Assembly (NCBI GenBank): GCA_028622995.1
Contig: JAJQJQ010000054.1
Span: forward strand, 1,426,001-1,490,000
Reading direction: 5' to 3'
DNA length: 64,000 bases
DNA from: Panagrolaimus kolymaensis
Taxonomy: Eukaryota; Nematoda; Chromadorea; Rhabditida; Panagrolaimidae
In this document: piece by piece, positions 32,816-48,200 of the stretch
Position numbering within the stretch: position 1 is the stretch's first letter
Layout: each line of letters begins with the position of its first letter
Position numbers and translations under genes: made by a program
Notes under the pieces: model-generated
Database searches by the model: none
What the model saw: the letters and a program-made list of their open reading frames with translations, nothing else
What the model was told of the DNA's origin: nothing

Positions 32816-33286
32816 CCCGTTTCACATTTTTAATTTAATAAAAGATGGTCTAAATTGATTTTTTTTCTATGCCCTGATATTTTTGTTTTACTATTCTTTT
32901 TGTATCAAATAAAGTTTTTATTTATAAAAATTAATATTTACATTTACATAAAACAAAAATTTAAAAAAAAATTTAAAACAATACTTGTATCACAATTTTT
33001 ATGATTCTTAAAAAAAATGAGAGAAATAAAATATATTTGATTTCGTTTTTTGAGTTGAGTTAAGTCAAGAATGCAAATAAACAAAAACAAAAGATATTAA
33101 AGTAGGGCAGCCAAAAAATGAGAGAGTGAGATAAAAATATAAAATTTGCATAGAACAAAATGAAAGACTAAAAAAAATTATTGAAAAATTGAAAGAATTT
33201 TTTCGAGGTTTTTCTGTTCTTTAAAAAAAATTTTTATTTAAGGATATGTTTTTATTTATTTTTTTGGTTTGGAAAAATTTTTATGT
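32816..33286. other. Spacer at the 3' end of the RhoGEF gene
   Basis: AT-rich, with TTTATT motifs near 33251 that provide polyadenylation signals for the minus-strand RhoGEF. Nothing else is seen. Confidence 0.45.
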
Positions 33287-36200
33287 TTATAAATTAACAA
33301 AAAATCCACGGGGATTTGATAATCTTCGTAATCGATCAATTAAAGGTGTGGCTCCACCGCCATTATTTTGATTTGCTGCAGCTGTGTTGCTGTTGGAAGT
33401 TATTAATTCAGATTGTAATCCGATGATGGTGGCTGATTTTTCTGCTGCTTGTTGTTGAACTCGATATACCGCAGCTGCTTCAATGACTTTTAATCGTTGT
33501 TTATAATTATTTGCTCGAACATGATCATTCAAAACTTGTTGAACATAAGAGGATGGAAACCATCCACCTTTACCATCTCGAGTTCGTTCACCATAAAACC
33601 AACCTGAAAAAAAATAATCAAAAACTTAAACTCGAATATTTTTTTGGCTGAATCGCGTTTTTAGATTTTTGTAATTTTGAATGATTGAAAATTAATATAA
33701 AATTCATAAATCGCAAATTCAAAATCGAAAAAAACATCTGACTTCCGTTAATTTTTTATTTATTTATTTTTGTGTTTTTTTTAAATAAAAAATTAATTTT
33801 TCTTACCATCAGGCATTTTTCTTAAAATATTCACCAAATCTCCAGGCTCTAATTCCAATTCATCTTCTTGAGTGGCAGCATAATGATGAACTGCCACAGC
33901 TTGAGGGCAATCCCATTCAGCATAAATTTTTTCATCTGGATTTGAACAAGTTGGAGGCCTCATCGCTGTGAGCCATCGTTCACGATCCGATTCACTTTCA
34001 ACATTAAATAAAAATTCCACTTGTTTTCCATATGCATTTTGTAAAAGTACACAGACAAATAAATGAGATTTGGATGGAAGGGAAGCTATCGCTCCAATGG
34101 GAACTTTATGGGAATGAGGTTCTACAGGTTCCACAACAACAAATCGCCTTTGAGCATAATCTTTACAAACAAATGTACCATTTCTAAAAATAATAATAAA
34201 ATTTAAAAAATTTTAAACTAAAAATATCAAAGAAAAAATTTGCATATTTGGACTTAGAACAGAAAATTGATTATAAATTAACCAAATTTGGTTTTGAAAC
34301 AAAAATTTTAATCAACTTTTAAGATATTTTGGATGAATGAAAAAAATAATAACTAAAAATAAAACTTACAATCTTTTTTTTGCAATTAACAATAAATCAG
34401 AAAATAAAAAAAGATATAAGTTTCTAGTCTTCTGCTTGGATTGCAGAAGATTTTTAGAACGCCTTTCAAATATCTGTAGAACTTGTCCATTTTTGACAAC
34501 ATATCTTCCAGATGTGACTAATGGTATCCTTCTAAAAAAAGTTTCCATTAATCAAAGGTATTAAACTCCAAAAAAAAATTTTTGAGGTAAAAGACTTACT
34601 TTAAATCAGCTGATTTATAGATTAATCTTCTTTCAATATCCAATAATTGTTCGGTTCTTTCCATTCTTCTTGCACCCTCATTGCAATTTCTCACAACTTG
34701 ATTCGCGAGCATTAAAGCTTTAGCTGCAATTCTTTGAACTTCCGAATTTGCTGGAACTCTCTCCAATATTGCATAAACAAGAAGGGGATATCGAGTAATT
34801 CGTTGCATGGGTAACATTAAAAATGAACGCATATCCAATCCTTGACACCTTCGATCGGATTCAATTCGATTTATTACACTTAAAAATTGGGGATTCATCG
34901 CTTTTAAACGTTTTAAAGTTCGATCTTGATAAACTTGATTAGAGCAATATTTAACATAAGCTTCAAAATATTTTTCAAAATGTTCGCATAAAATATCGCA
35001 AACATCTGAAAGAATTAAATTTTCTTCCAAACGATTTTCAAGTTCACATAAAAGTTGTTCACTGCAATCTCGAACACTGATAATATTCGAAAATAAATGC
35101 TTTCTTTCTGCAGCTGTAATTATCGAAGGTTTGATTCCATTTCCAAGAAATTCAGGAGTTGAAATAAAATGGCTTATTAAAACATTTATTGATCGAAGAT
35201 ATGAAGCTTCAGAAGTGATAACTTCAAAAAAGGCTTCTTGAAGATTTTTAGAATTTCCATCTAAAGTTTCTAACAATCCAGCTAATTTAACTTCAGGCAA
35301 TTCACACCATAAACTTCTTTGGGAACCATAAATCGATGCTGCCGTGAGTCTTTCTCTTCGCATGGAAGTATTTGAAGTTAGGTTGGAAGATGAATCACAA
35401 CCTCTCCCACTATCAGTTGAAATAGAACTAGATTGTCGACGAATTATACTGCTAAGGGTATCTTCATTATCAGCTGCAGCCGAAGAAGAAGTGGTGGTAG
35501 TTGAGCTTCCACAACAATAACTGCTGCTTTCAATTCCACTTTCCCCTCCTCCTGCTGTAATTCCTATATCCGTTGTTGTTGTTGTCGTCGTTGACCCTGT
35601 TCCAGATGATGAAGCTAAACTTGATCCGGAAATGGTAGCAGTGGCACCAACTTCAAGCATCTTTTCTTGTTCATGCAACATATATATTTGATATAAAGGC
35701 TGTGGTTCGGGTAAACGAGATTGATAAGTTTGTTTTTTAAGGAGTTCTAAAGCATCTGAAGGCATTTCATCCAAATCTTCATCAATATCATCGTCGTCGT
35801 TATTTGCTACTATTTCTGAATCAAGGGCATCTTCATCTATTAATTCACTTTCAAGGTGATGATCATCTTCATCTTCATCATCTTCACTATCGATATGATT
35901 ATCAATTAAATTTTCATGATGATGAAGTTTATTCAAATTTGGAAATGATCTCGATGGAAGTAAAGAATTTATTGTTGCTGTCGGTGGTGGAAGTGGCTGT
36001 GTTTGGGACATTGTTGTCGAGATGGATGTTGATGTTGAGGGATCAGGAGCGGGTGGTTTGTCTCGATGACGAAAAAATTCTGTTGTCGCCATATATTCTG
36101 ATTCTATTTCATCTAATAATGAACTTTTAGGAGGACTTGGAGGAGGGCCTTAAAAAATAAATTAAATAATTTAATCAAATTGTTTCGATTTGATAAAAAT

Positions 36201-39200
36201 TTCAGGAAGATAATTCACGGAAAGCTAAGCTAGTAAAACCTCAAGGAATTTTAAATTTTTCGTTTGCATAATAAAAATTTAAAGAAAATTAAAATACTCA
36301 AAAAAAAAAATTTTTAACTCATGAAGTCAAAAAATTTCTTTTAAAATCCAAAATCAAAAAAATCTCGTTTTGCAAAGTCTTGGTCTAACAACTAATTAAA
36401 TTTAAATCAAAAAAGGCAAGCAAAAAAAAATTACTACTATCTTAAAAATTTGATAAAATAAATAAAAGTAAAAAAACTATACAAATGGCGTTCGTTGTTT
36501 TATTATTTATTTGTTACTAAAAAAAGAAAAAATAGGAAAAAGTGAATGAAGCATTCATTCATCGCATCAGCAACAAATTTGTCTTTTACATTTGCCTCCA
36601 TACTTTTTTTGAGAGATGATTCAAAAAACTTTTCTTTCGCCGCCGAAAAAAAATGAGAAGAAAAAATCACTAAAAAAGGTGCTTTCCGCTTTTTTTGGTA
36701 TTTTTCGATGGCAAAAAATACACCGAAAAATAAAACAGAGAAATTAAGAATCATTATTACTCACCATTAAAAGTTGTTGTTGGTGTTGGTGCTGGTGGGA
36801 GACATGTAGCCCTTGGTTCTTTATTACGTTTTCCTATGGTCAATGCAGAATCAATGGATTTCCAAAAATTCAAAGCATGTCCAGCGGATTTACTTTTTTC
36901 TATTGGATAATTATTTGTCGTTGAAGAAGAATTATTTGATGTTGAAGAATATATAATGCTTGGAGAACCCGATGATAAATGTTTTCCTCCTTTTCGACTG
37001 CTACTATAAACTTCATCAATATCATCATTTTCTTCATTTTCTTCGTCTGAAGACCAATTATCTCCATAAAGATAAGCTTCGTGTTTGTGTCTTTGAGAAG
37101 TTGAAGGACTATCATTATTCGAATTATTTTTAGGTAAATCAGTTTGTAAAATTTTTGGATCAACAATAGAGAAAATTGAATTTAAATTATTTCCTGAACC
37201 CATAGCAGCCGATGTTCTTGCTTGTCTCGTTGAAGCTTTGGATAAAGTAGCAGGGGAATGACTAACCTTTAATTTAATTTTATCAACTTTTCTTGAAATA
37301 TTTAATTGTATTTCTGATTTAATTCTTAATAATTTTTCTAATTCCAAACTTGCTCCTCCACCACCATGGCTGCTTTGAGGTCTATGATTTTTAGAATTAT
37401 TAATGTTGCTATTAATGGATTTATTTCTTCGACCCCAAGTTCCAAAATGATTGGATGATAATTTTCGTTTATCTGAGACTCCTGAATTTTGAGGTAGCAT
37501 GGCTGATAAATTATTTGATTCTCCCCATGAATCATTAAATGAATGAGCCATTCCATGATTTCCATGATCAAATATATCTTCGCCCTGATCTGAGGCATAT
37601 GCGTGATATATTGACGATTCTCGATCACTGCTATTACTCGATGAAGGCTTATGAGGAACCCTAGAAATGACAAAAAAAAATGTGTCAAAAGAAAAATGAA
37701 AATAAAGAAGGAAAGCTTACGGTCTTTTTTGATGTTGTACTCGTTTTTGATATTTAGGTGAATATGGAACTTGTCGAAGTTGTTGTTGTTGATTAGATCT
37801 TGAAGAAGTAGTTTCACAATAAGCTGGCTATAAAATAATTTTATTAATTTGTATATATTTTTTCAAGCTTTTGATGTTTAATTTTCAAGAAAGGATTGAC
37901 GCCAGCAAGAAAGTTAAATTAATGTCAAAATTATCTCACATTTTCTTGCAAACACTTTATCGAAAATTTTGACACGTTAAACAAAATCGTATTTTTGCTT
38001 TTTTTCATTCATATTTCCCTTCCACAAAGTTTGGGTTTTTTTTGTTTGTTTGTTAATTTTTCGATATAAAAAACACACACAAAGTTTTATTTGTATAAAA
38101 AATCTTAAACCCAAAAAAATGGATTACATTAAACAAAAAGTAATCAATTCATTTGAATTTCCATTCATTATTTCGTGTTTTTTTTTTTTTGCGCGAATCT
38201 CAAACTCAATCAATAGACGACTGACATTAAAGTGGTTTTTTATATCTATCGATGCACGTTTTTTTATTATCTTATTTTCATTGAAATTGAATCCAATCGA
38301 GCCGAGGCGAAAAAAAAGTTTTTCTAGTCCAAAAATGGATAATATAAAAAATCATGGTGGTCGTTTTAAAAATCAGCGGAAAATTTACCACGTAATAAAA
38401 AAAAAGGTGACAAAAAACTAATAAACTTTAAAATTTTTACCATTAAAAAAATATAATTAAATAGTAATAAACCCATGAAAAAAAAACTCTAAATAAAAAT
38501 TTCTGTACCAAAAAAAATCCAAAAACGCGCAAGAAAATAAGTAAATTTCCATTAACAAAAAATATAGAATTTTACTTACATTAAAACCAATATCAATATC
38601 TTCATAAACTTCTTCAAAATGTTCATCGTCTCCATTTCCATTTTTAGGTTTTGGTTTAGGTGGAGATGGAGGAGGCATGGATGGAAGCATGGGTTTCACT
38701 TCGCTACCCCATATTGATTCTTCTGGATCTTCGGGTGAAGGCATAGCTTGATATAAATCTGTTGAACTTGTAGATTGTCGAAGTTGATTTTGGGTTTGAG
38801 AATTTTTTTCGGATTGTTGTTGTTGCCAAGTTGCTTTTCCAACAACTACCTTTCCCGTTGTTGGTTGTGGTGGCTTGGGTGAAACTGGGGGAGGTGGAGG
38901 ACGAATGGATGGTTTACGAATTGATGAGCGTGATCGCAACCAATTATTGCAATTGCTGTTACTGCTACTTTTTTTCTCACCACTACCCAAACTTTTTTCG
39001 GGTAATTTCTTCACCTCCGTGGAGGAATCAATTAAATCGTGTTCATTTGAAGAAGATGATGTGGAAGGTTTAGGCTCCACCCCATCAGTTCTGTTATTAG
39101 TAGCACACGATTGATTTTCATCGTCAGCTCCAGGAGATATGGGCCTTAAATGCCTCAAAGTTTTAGCTAACATTATTTTAGATGGCTTTGGTGGAGGTTT

Positions 39201-42200
39201 GGGAGGAGCTTGATTTGGACGGGATGCTTGTGATCCCGTCGTCGTCATGGATGTCACTCGTACCACAGTAATATTTAAAGATTTTTTGGGTGGCGCAGAT
39301 GGAATTGGAGGTGGTCTAAAAATTAGAGAAAGTTTAATTAACTTAATTGAAGTTTAAGAAAAGTTGGTTTTAAACCAATAAAAAACGAATGTTTATGGAA
39401 ATAAATTTTTTTCGATTATGTATAATCATTTTTTCTAAGAGAATTTTTATTATTATTATTTTTAAAAAAAGAGATTGAAAAAACTTTCGATTATTTATAC
39501 ATACAAAACATGGAAATTATCCCATTATTTTTAATTTCGCTGCTCCCTAGGGTGTCCGCGTTTTACATGGAAAAAAAAGAGAAAAGAAAAGGGATAAATA
39601 TCGATTCCACTAACTTTTAACCTTGAAAAAAAAATACAAAAACTATACAGAAAAGTGAAAGACGAAAACAAAAAAATTCAGGAGTGATAAAAAAAATTTT
39701 AAGAAAAACAAAGACAGTTTGGCCAAAAATTAAATAAGATTTACAAAACATAATTCATCAAACAAAAAAAGCAAATTCAAAAAATAAAAGCAGCGGCGTT
39801 CCACCAAAGTTTTCACCATCACAAAAATATGAACCAAAAAAAACAAGAATATTAAAAAACCATGGTCGGAAAAAAAGAGTGGACAATTTTAAGGCAAATT
39901 AAAAAAAATAAAATACGATGGTATAATTTTCAATTTTTATGGCCAAAAAAATAATATAAGAAAATAAATATATTGTGTGTCTCTCAAAAGTCTGGGGTTA
40001 GAAACCAATCACATCTTGATTAATTTTTTATTTTTTCATTGGAACGAACGTTTATAAAAAAAATGACTCTGGGATAGCATCAAAAAAAAAGAAGACTAGA
40101 GTAGAAACTCGTTTTTTTAAAAAAGGTAATTTGATAGAAAAAAATATCTCTAATTTAGGGAACACTAAAAAATAAATAAAAAATATACCATAAAAGTTTT
40201 ACGTAAAAAGAAAGACTTCAATAAAAGTTAAAAAAAGAAACAATTAAAGAAAATAAATTTGGGGAGAAATAAAATTTTTATTACAAAAATAAAAAGATAC
40301 AATAAAAAAACAACTAGATTCAATCAATTTGGTGGTTTCTTTTATGGCTCACGCAAAATTTGTAAGAGAGAAATAAAAAATGCAGAAAAAAACAACCAGA
40401 GTAAGTATGGGTAATAGCTTTTTTGGGGATAAAGGTTAAATTTAAAGAAGCAGAAAAAAGGTTTCGTGGAATATTTTGTTTTATCTAAAAATAAAAGGCA
40501 AACATGAAAAAATAATAAACTTTGGCAACAATGATTCTCAAGCCCCATATAGATATTTGACCGAATCCACATTGCCTAATCTCTCAATATTTGCATTTTC
40601 TTTTCAAACAAAAAAAACGAAACCTTTCCAAACAAACTATTTACGTTTTTTATATTTGTTTTTTAGATTACACGTACAAATAAATCCATTGAGCCGACTT
40701 TGATACAAACAAAATTTGAAAATAGCCTATGGTCATTTTCACCATCGCTTTATTTTATTTTTTGTTTTTGTTTAATAAAAAAAAACGTCTTTTTGATCTG
40801 GGTCACTTTCGACGAAGATGTCGCAAAAAAACGTTTTTTTATATTTCAATTTGCTTTTATTTTATTTTTTTGCGTTTGTTTATTCTATCAATTTTTTTCT
40901 TGCGATTGCAATAATTCATTGATTTCAAGAAAAGACGGACGATGAATGCGGTAAAAACTTCTTTTTTTTTGACCGACTACGAAAATGGGAGGTGACCCGA
41001 GGTCATCATTGATCGATGATACAAACCACCGCGGTCGTGGTGCTTCTGCTGGCTAACATCACCGACCATCGAATGATTTTTGTTTTGGTTAGAGAAAAGC
41101 AAGCAAGCGAAGAATAAAAAGTAACAAATGGAATATAAAAAAATAAGATTTGGAATTTTTAGTTGTTTGAAACGTATCTCTTTTATATTCTATCATAAAT
41201 AAAAAAAAGCAGACGACCGCCCAAGAGTAGTGAAAAAAAAATTAGGCGACTCAAGAATTTTAAGTTAAAAGAGAAGAAAGCAAACGATAGCTTTGGCCAA
41301 CAGTATAAAATCCATTTCTTCTAAATCTATGCCTCTTCTATCTTCCCAATTTTTTTTATTTCTCATGCATTTTTTAGTTTATGGGTTTTGATGAAGAATT
41401 TATTTTGTTGTGTAACGAACGAATCAATGAACCAAAAAAAGGATAAGAAAAAAACGACTATGTAACAAGCAACCCAAACGATAACGATTTAGCGCGAGAA
41501 AATAAAAGAAGAAAGAAAAGAAACAAATAAATGTGTTTGGGAAAATCAAAGAGAGAAAATGAAATCAAGCATGAAAAACGGGAGAGAAAATAGATAGGAA
41601 AAAAAAATAAAGGAGACGGCAATAAAAATAAATTATGTATGTATCTAGAAAATTAAAAAAACAAGAAAAAAATAGGATTTAATTTTTTTATTTGTTTTTA
41701 GTCATCCTAATTCTTATTTATCTTAATATTATTTTAAATGGCTTTAATGGATACAAGTTTTTTTTTGGGGATAAAATGTTGCACAAAAAAAGTTTAAAAA
41801 ATTTGTAAGAAAAAAAGAAAAGAAAAATCAATGACCAAAATAAAATAAAGGAAAGCTGTCTTTTTTAGAGCTAATTCAATCCCAAAAAAATGGAACAAAA
41901 AATTCACACAAAAATAAACTTTTTTTATTGTTGTAAATATCCAAATAAAAATAGATAGAATGAAACACATTTTATTTTTATTCCAAAATAAAACAAAAAT
42001 ATTGTACAAAATAGTTCAAGATTAGTTTTGGTCCATTGACTTTTTTTTCTATCTGTTTCTCAATCGAATTTATAGAGAACGCTGGAATATAAAAAAATGT
42101 ACGCAACGCAAGCAACCATTGATTATTTAGTTAATACATGAAAGAAAAAACATTCTTTAACTAAATTAAAGAAATTTATAAGCTTCGTTTTTGGATGATA

Positions 42201-45200
42201 AAAAATACACGAACCCGAAAATTCTCTCGCAGAATAAAAATGAAATTAAATGTTTAATTAAAAAATATGTTTTTTTTTTCAAGTCAAAGCCCATTTTCTC
42301 AAGGAGATCAATTAAAAACAAAATTAAAAAACAATTATTAAGAAAAAACAATTATTGATCAAGAGAATAAAAAACGAAGGTGTTACCCGCCATTTTATTT
42401 TTTTTCTCTTCCCACAAAGCTTTTTTTCTTCTATTCTATTCAAGGCCAAGCATCTGCTCAAACAAAAACACATACAAACACGTATATATTTATTATTCAA
42501 GTCTTTGGAAAAAGCTTTAGTGGTCACTTTTTCTTCTTTTCATGCTGCTAAAATTGTCACTTTTACTAACACCTATTAAAAAAATAAAAACCAAACAATT
42601 TTTATTTTTAAATTTCAAAAAATGGTTATAATTTTTGATTTGATTGTCAAAAAGAAAAACGATATAAGTTTATTTGACCTTTTAATGAAATTGTTTTTAT
42701 AAAAAGGGATAAGAAAGGGTTTATCATATGATATAAAATTTATGGGTGGTATAGGAAATTACTAATGACGATATCTAATCATGGGTGTTGTCAACTCTCG
42801 ACCTAGTTTGAATTTTAAAAAAAGAGCAAGGATCAAACTTTTTAAAATTTTCAATAATTAAAAATTCATGGTAAGACTATTCGTTTTTAAAAATTTCTTT
42901 CTAAAAGACAAAATATAAATAATTTTACTTCATAAATTTTTTTAGTTTTATGGATAAAATAAAAGCCTTTCCAAATATGTCATAACAAAAAAATTGCAAA
43001 AACCGAAAACCGTTGAATTAGAAAAATGAAATCTTCATCACCAAATCCCAGCAATAATAAAACCATCAACGATGACTGACACAACAAATAAAAGCGAGAA
43101 ACAAATGAAAATTAATATTACCCATCATTTTATAATAATTTTTTGATTGAGCGATTATGAGTTTTTTTCTTTCTTTCTTTCTTACAGACGGATTAAGTAA
43201 TTACTCAAGCGAATAAAATCAATTTACACCCCTTTTATTTTTTTCTTGGAAAATCCAGCGTTCGCGACCTTCAGAAAAAATAGTTAGTAGTTAATCGACA
43301 GACGTCCAACCGAGAAAAGAGAAAACAAGGGGCAAAAAAAAAACGGATTGTCTTTATTATAAAAAAAGAAAAGAAATCACGTCCATTTTTATTTTTTTGA
43401 TTGGAACGTTAATTCACGAAAAAGAACCAAATTAAATCAAAAAAAGTAGCCGCAAACAATTAAAAAAATGAGAATTAAGAAAGAGAGAGGATGACAAAAG
43501 GATTTTTAATAATGAGAAGAAAAAAACACATTCATTTTTAAAAATTAAAAAGAAGCTTTAGAAAGAAAAAGTGAAGATGGTTTTGGTTTTGTTTTTAAGC
43601 ATCGACCAAACCAAAATAGATAGAGACGATTCAGAGAGATGTGCAGCGAAATGGAAATGGAACGTCGTCGCTCGCCTTCGTTTTTTCTTTTGGTTTGTTG
43701 GGTTTGCGCGAATGTATTTTTATTTGTTACATTATTTTATTATTTTTATAAGCGTCGCTGCTCGTAGAAGTTTATAATAAAAAGAAAGAAGAAAAGAGGA
43801 TCGTAAGTGCGAATAACGAAGAGTGTAAAAAATAAAGATGATGATGATTTGCTTGATTGGAGATGAATTGGAAAAGAAAAAGAGAAAAAGAGGAGATAAT
43901 TTTTTTAAATATTTGGAATGGAAAAAACAAAAATAAAATATTGGAGTATGCACAGAAGAAAGAAAGCTACGCGCGTTGGAGGGAAAATGAAAAAGAGATA
44001 ATTGAGAATATTTTGCCAAAAACAAAACTTTAAAATTTGCATTATTAAGTGGAGGAAATGTTGGGCTTTTTTACATTTAAATTTAAAAAAATTATTATGA
44101 TCCCGACCGGGTTCGAACCGGCGACCTTCCGTGAGTGAGACGGACGTGATAACCACTTCACTACGAGACCACTATTTTAAAGATTTTATAATTCATTACG
44201 AAGTCCTTATTTTATAATGAAACATATAATTTATGGATGATTTTTTAAATAAATAAGTCTTTAAAACTTCTCCTCAAATCTTTTTAAAGTTATTTTCTTC
44301 TATATTTAAATATACTAAGAAAAATATTTGACTCAAAATAAAAAAATAGTCAAACTCCAAAACTTTATAAACTCAAAATAAACAAAGCACTCCTTTAAAT
44401 GATGCTTTACTAAAATAAGTATATTAAATAAAAATTGTCAGAGTAAGTAAAAAAACGTAAAAGTAAATAAATTCTAAATATGGTAATAATCACCTTTCTT
44501 TTCTTTAAATATGCGTCAAAAATCTGTTAATCAAATAATAAGTTGCAAGCAAGCAAAAAAAAAAAATGGAAGAATATGAAAGAAAAAAAGAAAAGAAAAA
44601 TAAGCTAAAATAATAAAAGTATAGAGTTTTTGTTTTGAGCAACAAATAAAATAAAACATTTAGAAAACTTTGCAAGAAACCCTTGGAATCGGCGGTTGGA
44701 AGATTAATTAAAAATATAAGATTTATTTAAATTTTTTGAAACAAGGAAATAAAACTTTTATTTTAAAAAAAAATAAAACATTTTTCTAATCAAGACAAAC
44801 ATATTTATTTTTTAATTTTGAAGCAATTCCAAAAGCAAAAAAAAATTTTTGTTGCAAAAATTACTTGATTTTTTCGATAATTTCAAAGTTGACATTGAGC
44901 TACGACAATTCTATGTGTCTTTACATAACAAATTTTGAATTACTTTCAACAAAAAAGAGTAGAAAATTCGGATAAAAAATTTCTTTTCAAAAAAAAATGA
45001 AAGGGAAATGACAAAGTGTCAAAAAAATCATTGCAAATATGTATGTATATGAATTTTCCTCCAAAAATTATAAAAAGAGAGGAAAAGAAAAAAAGTAAGG
45101 AAAAACAAGTCAAAAAATTTTTTTTTTTTGATGACTTTCTTTTCCTTTTTGTCCATGAAAAAAATTAAACCAGTAGAAAAAAAAAGAATATACAAAAGCG

Positions 45201-48200
45201 AGAAAATATTTCAAATAAAAAATACAATATTTTTTCTTGCGATCCCTTTCTTTCTTTAAAGTAGCCAGCCAGCAAGCCAAGCAGCAGCCGAGCCGATAAA
45301 AACATTTCATTTTTTTGATTCAATTTGATTTTGATTGAGTCAAGTTTAAAAAATTATAGAAAAAAAATCAAATAGCGAGAAAGAGAAGCAAGAAATTTGA
45401 AAATGAAATTGGAGGGAAATTTTTTTAGGGACTTAGAAAATTTTAAGAAAAAAGAAAAATTTCCAGAAACCCCCACCGTCAGTCAAACACAGAGGTTTAT
45501 TAAAGAAAAGAAAAAAAAGAAGCTGACGAGAGACGACTAACTTTTTTTTTAAAATACTTTTGCATTCTCGCTTTTTTTAATCTGTTTCTTCTTGACTGAC
45601 CATTGAATCCAATAAGCCAGTTAGTTAGGTGAGTAAAAGTTACCTTTTCAATCTCTTTTTACTTTCATTTTTTCCATCGAAATTCAACAATAAAAAAAAT
45701 GAATCAAAAATTTGCAACTTCAAGAAAAAAGAAAAATAGTAATTCATTCGTAACAAACAAGCAAGAAAAAAATTAGCAGAGATCAAGATCAAAAAATCAA
45801 AGTTTTTTTACTGTTTGCTGTTTGCTACTTGTAGATTTTTGTACTTAAAAAAATGTTGCGAAAAAAAAGTTTACGTGATTGAAGAAGAAAATAATTTAAA
45901 AAAATACAAAGGTCAAATAAATAACATACACATAGTTAGCTAGTAGCAAAAGCAATTGAGAAGATAAGTCGTTAAAATCAAAATTAAATAAACAAAACAA
46001 AAAAAATTACATGAAAATCTTCTTTTCTTTTTTGTAGAAAAAATAGTGTTTTAGCAGCAAAAATCATACATAAATTTAGCAGAAGAAAAAATGTAAAGAT
46101 GAAGAATAATGTTTCAAGAAGGTAGGTCGTCGGTCAATAAAGTTTTACGTCATTATTTTTGGCAAGAAAAAATGATCATATTTTTTAATGGGAAAATTAA
46201 TTTAAAAAAATTTAAATCAAATTTAAATATTTTGCCTTTTCTTGGTAAGACTCTTAGTTTTCATTGTTTTTACAGAAAATTGGAATAGAAAAAAATTTGT
46301 TAACAAAATTATGTATTTGGAAATGGAAAAAAGGTATCGAAACAAAGAAGGAAAATTGTAAAAAACATATAAATCCAAAAAAAATCCCTCAAAAAAAATG
46401 AAAGAAATAATCCAGAACATTTTTTTTTCTTCAAACAAACAAAAAAATTATATATTTTTTTGATGAGGATGATTAAGTGTCCACTTCATTTCCAAACCAT
46501 CTCCATCTCTTCTTCTTCTATGATGTACTTAAGGACATGAAGAAAATATGAAAATATAAAACACTCTTGAAAAAAGAAAAAGAAAAAGAAAAAAGTGACC
46601 ATTTCCTTTTTCCCGCTCTTCTTGCTTTTTTTGCTTCTTGCATCTTCGTTTTCACACTTAAGCTTATTTCCAAATTTAAAAACTAAAAGGCTTAAAAAAG
46701 GAAAAAGAAAAAATTTATTAGATTCATTTAGCAATCAATGGTCGTTGTCACTCCATCGAAAATGGATGGATGGTAGCCGATAGACACAGAAAAAGAAAGA
46801 AGCAAGGATTAGACTTTTTTGTGAAGAAAAAAAATTTAATTATTAATTTTTCTTTGCCTTTTTTTTATTTCTTTGCTTTTTTTGGTCTTCTAACATCGAA
46901 GCCTGGCTAGCGGGGATGTGACGGTGATTTAGATGGTTTTGCCTTCGTTACTTTTTTTTTCTTCAAAAAGCAGGAATCAGACTCCCGTAAAAAAAATAAT
47001 AAACAAGCTGTTGCTGCCTCCAAAAAAAAAATTAAGCCCTTCAAGTGTCAAAGAATCAAATACATGAATTTTTTTTTGATTTGCGCTGTTTTTGCTATGA
47101 TTTTTTGATTGCGCGAAAAACATAACACCCGCGGCTGCTGCAACTTCGAAAGAAACAGACAGGCTTTTTGTGGGAAAAAGAAAAAGCAGGAGAGTCGTCG
47201 CGAGCTTTTTTTCTTGTTTTTAATATCGAAACAAAATTTTTTTAGTTATTTCTTAAGTTTTTTTGTTGTAAAATTACAAAATTTTGAAAGGAAAATGAAA
47301 AATTGTGATTTGTGGTTTGAAGTATCGCTGCTCCTCTTCTGGTTGCTGCAGCTAGGAAGTTGTGTTTTGATTTTGGCTATTTTAAACTTTAAAAAATGCT
47401 TTTTAAAGCCGCAGTCGCCGCCACTAGGAATCAGCTAAATGAAGTGTTCACTCTTTCACACATACTTATAAAAAAAACAAGGCAAAAGAAAGAAGGTGAA
47501 ATAATAGTTGTTGATCTGAATGGAACTTAAAGAACGACGATGAGGAAAGAAAAAAAAGATAGGAGCAGGATCAAGAGTCGGTCAAAGCTAAAGCAATCAC
47601 TCGATAATTATGAATAGTATTATTACTCATCAAATAGATGGCTTATAAAAAAAGCCAAAAGGTAAAAATAAATTAAATTAAAACTCACAAACAAAAATTT
47701 TAGGAATTACACTATCGAAGAACTTTTTATATCATAGATCCAAGTCAAAAAAGTTTTTGAGGTAAAAAATAATATTAAAACTAACCTTTTAGTTATTTTT
47801 GAGCCGCCAATAACTTTTTGTTCATCATTTTCCTCATGAACCAAATTTTCTTCTTCATCATCCATGGCAAAACAACTATCATTAGCTGATTTAGATTTAA
47901 TCATTTGGTGTCGTCGCGTGCTTTTTCCCTCCACATTTTCTAATCCACAAGCAATTGAAGCAGTTTTTGAGGTGGATGGAGATAATGATGAATAAGCAAT
48001 AATAAGGTCACCAGTGCTACGAAATGGTCGTCGACGAATTAATGAGGATCTTTTACGTGTCACTGATATTCCTGCTGCAGATGAACGAAAATAATATCGT
48101 TTTTTTGTTGGTGGTTGTGTTTGTTGGGGTTTAGAATATCGTCGTTCAACGCTGTAAAAAATAATAAATTAGAAAAAAATATAAGAAATAGAATTTAGGA

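Noticed and set aside
32516..32825. Overlapping open frames on both strands rich in Arg, Gly, Pro and Ala
   Set aside because: They are translations of the GGCCCGGCC repeats of the MITE; both strands stay open because GC-rich repeats lack stop codons.
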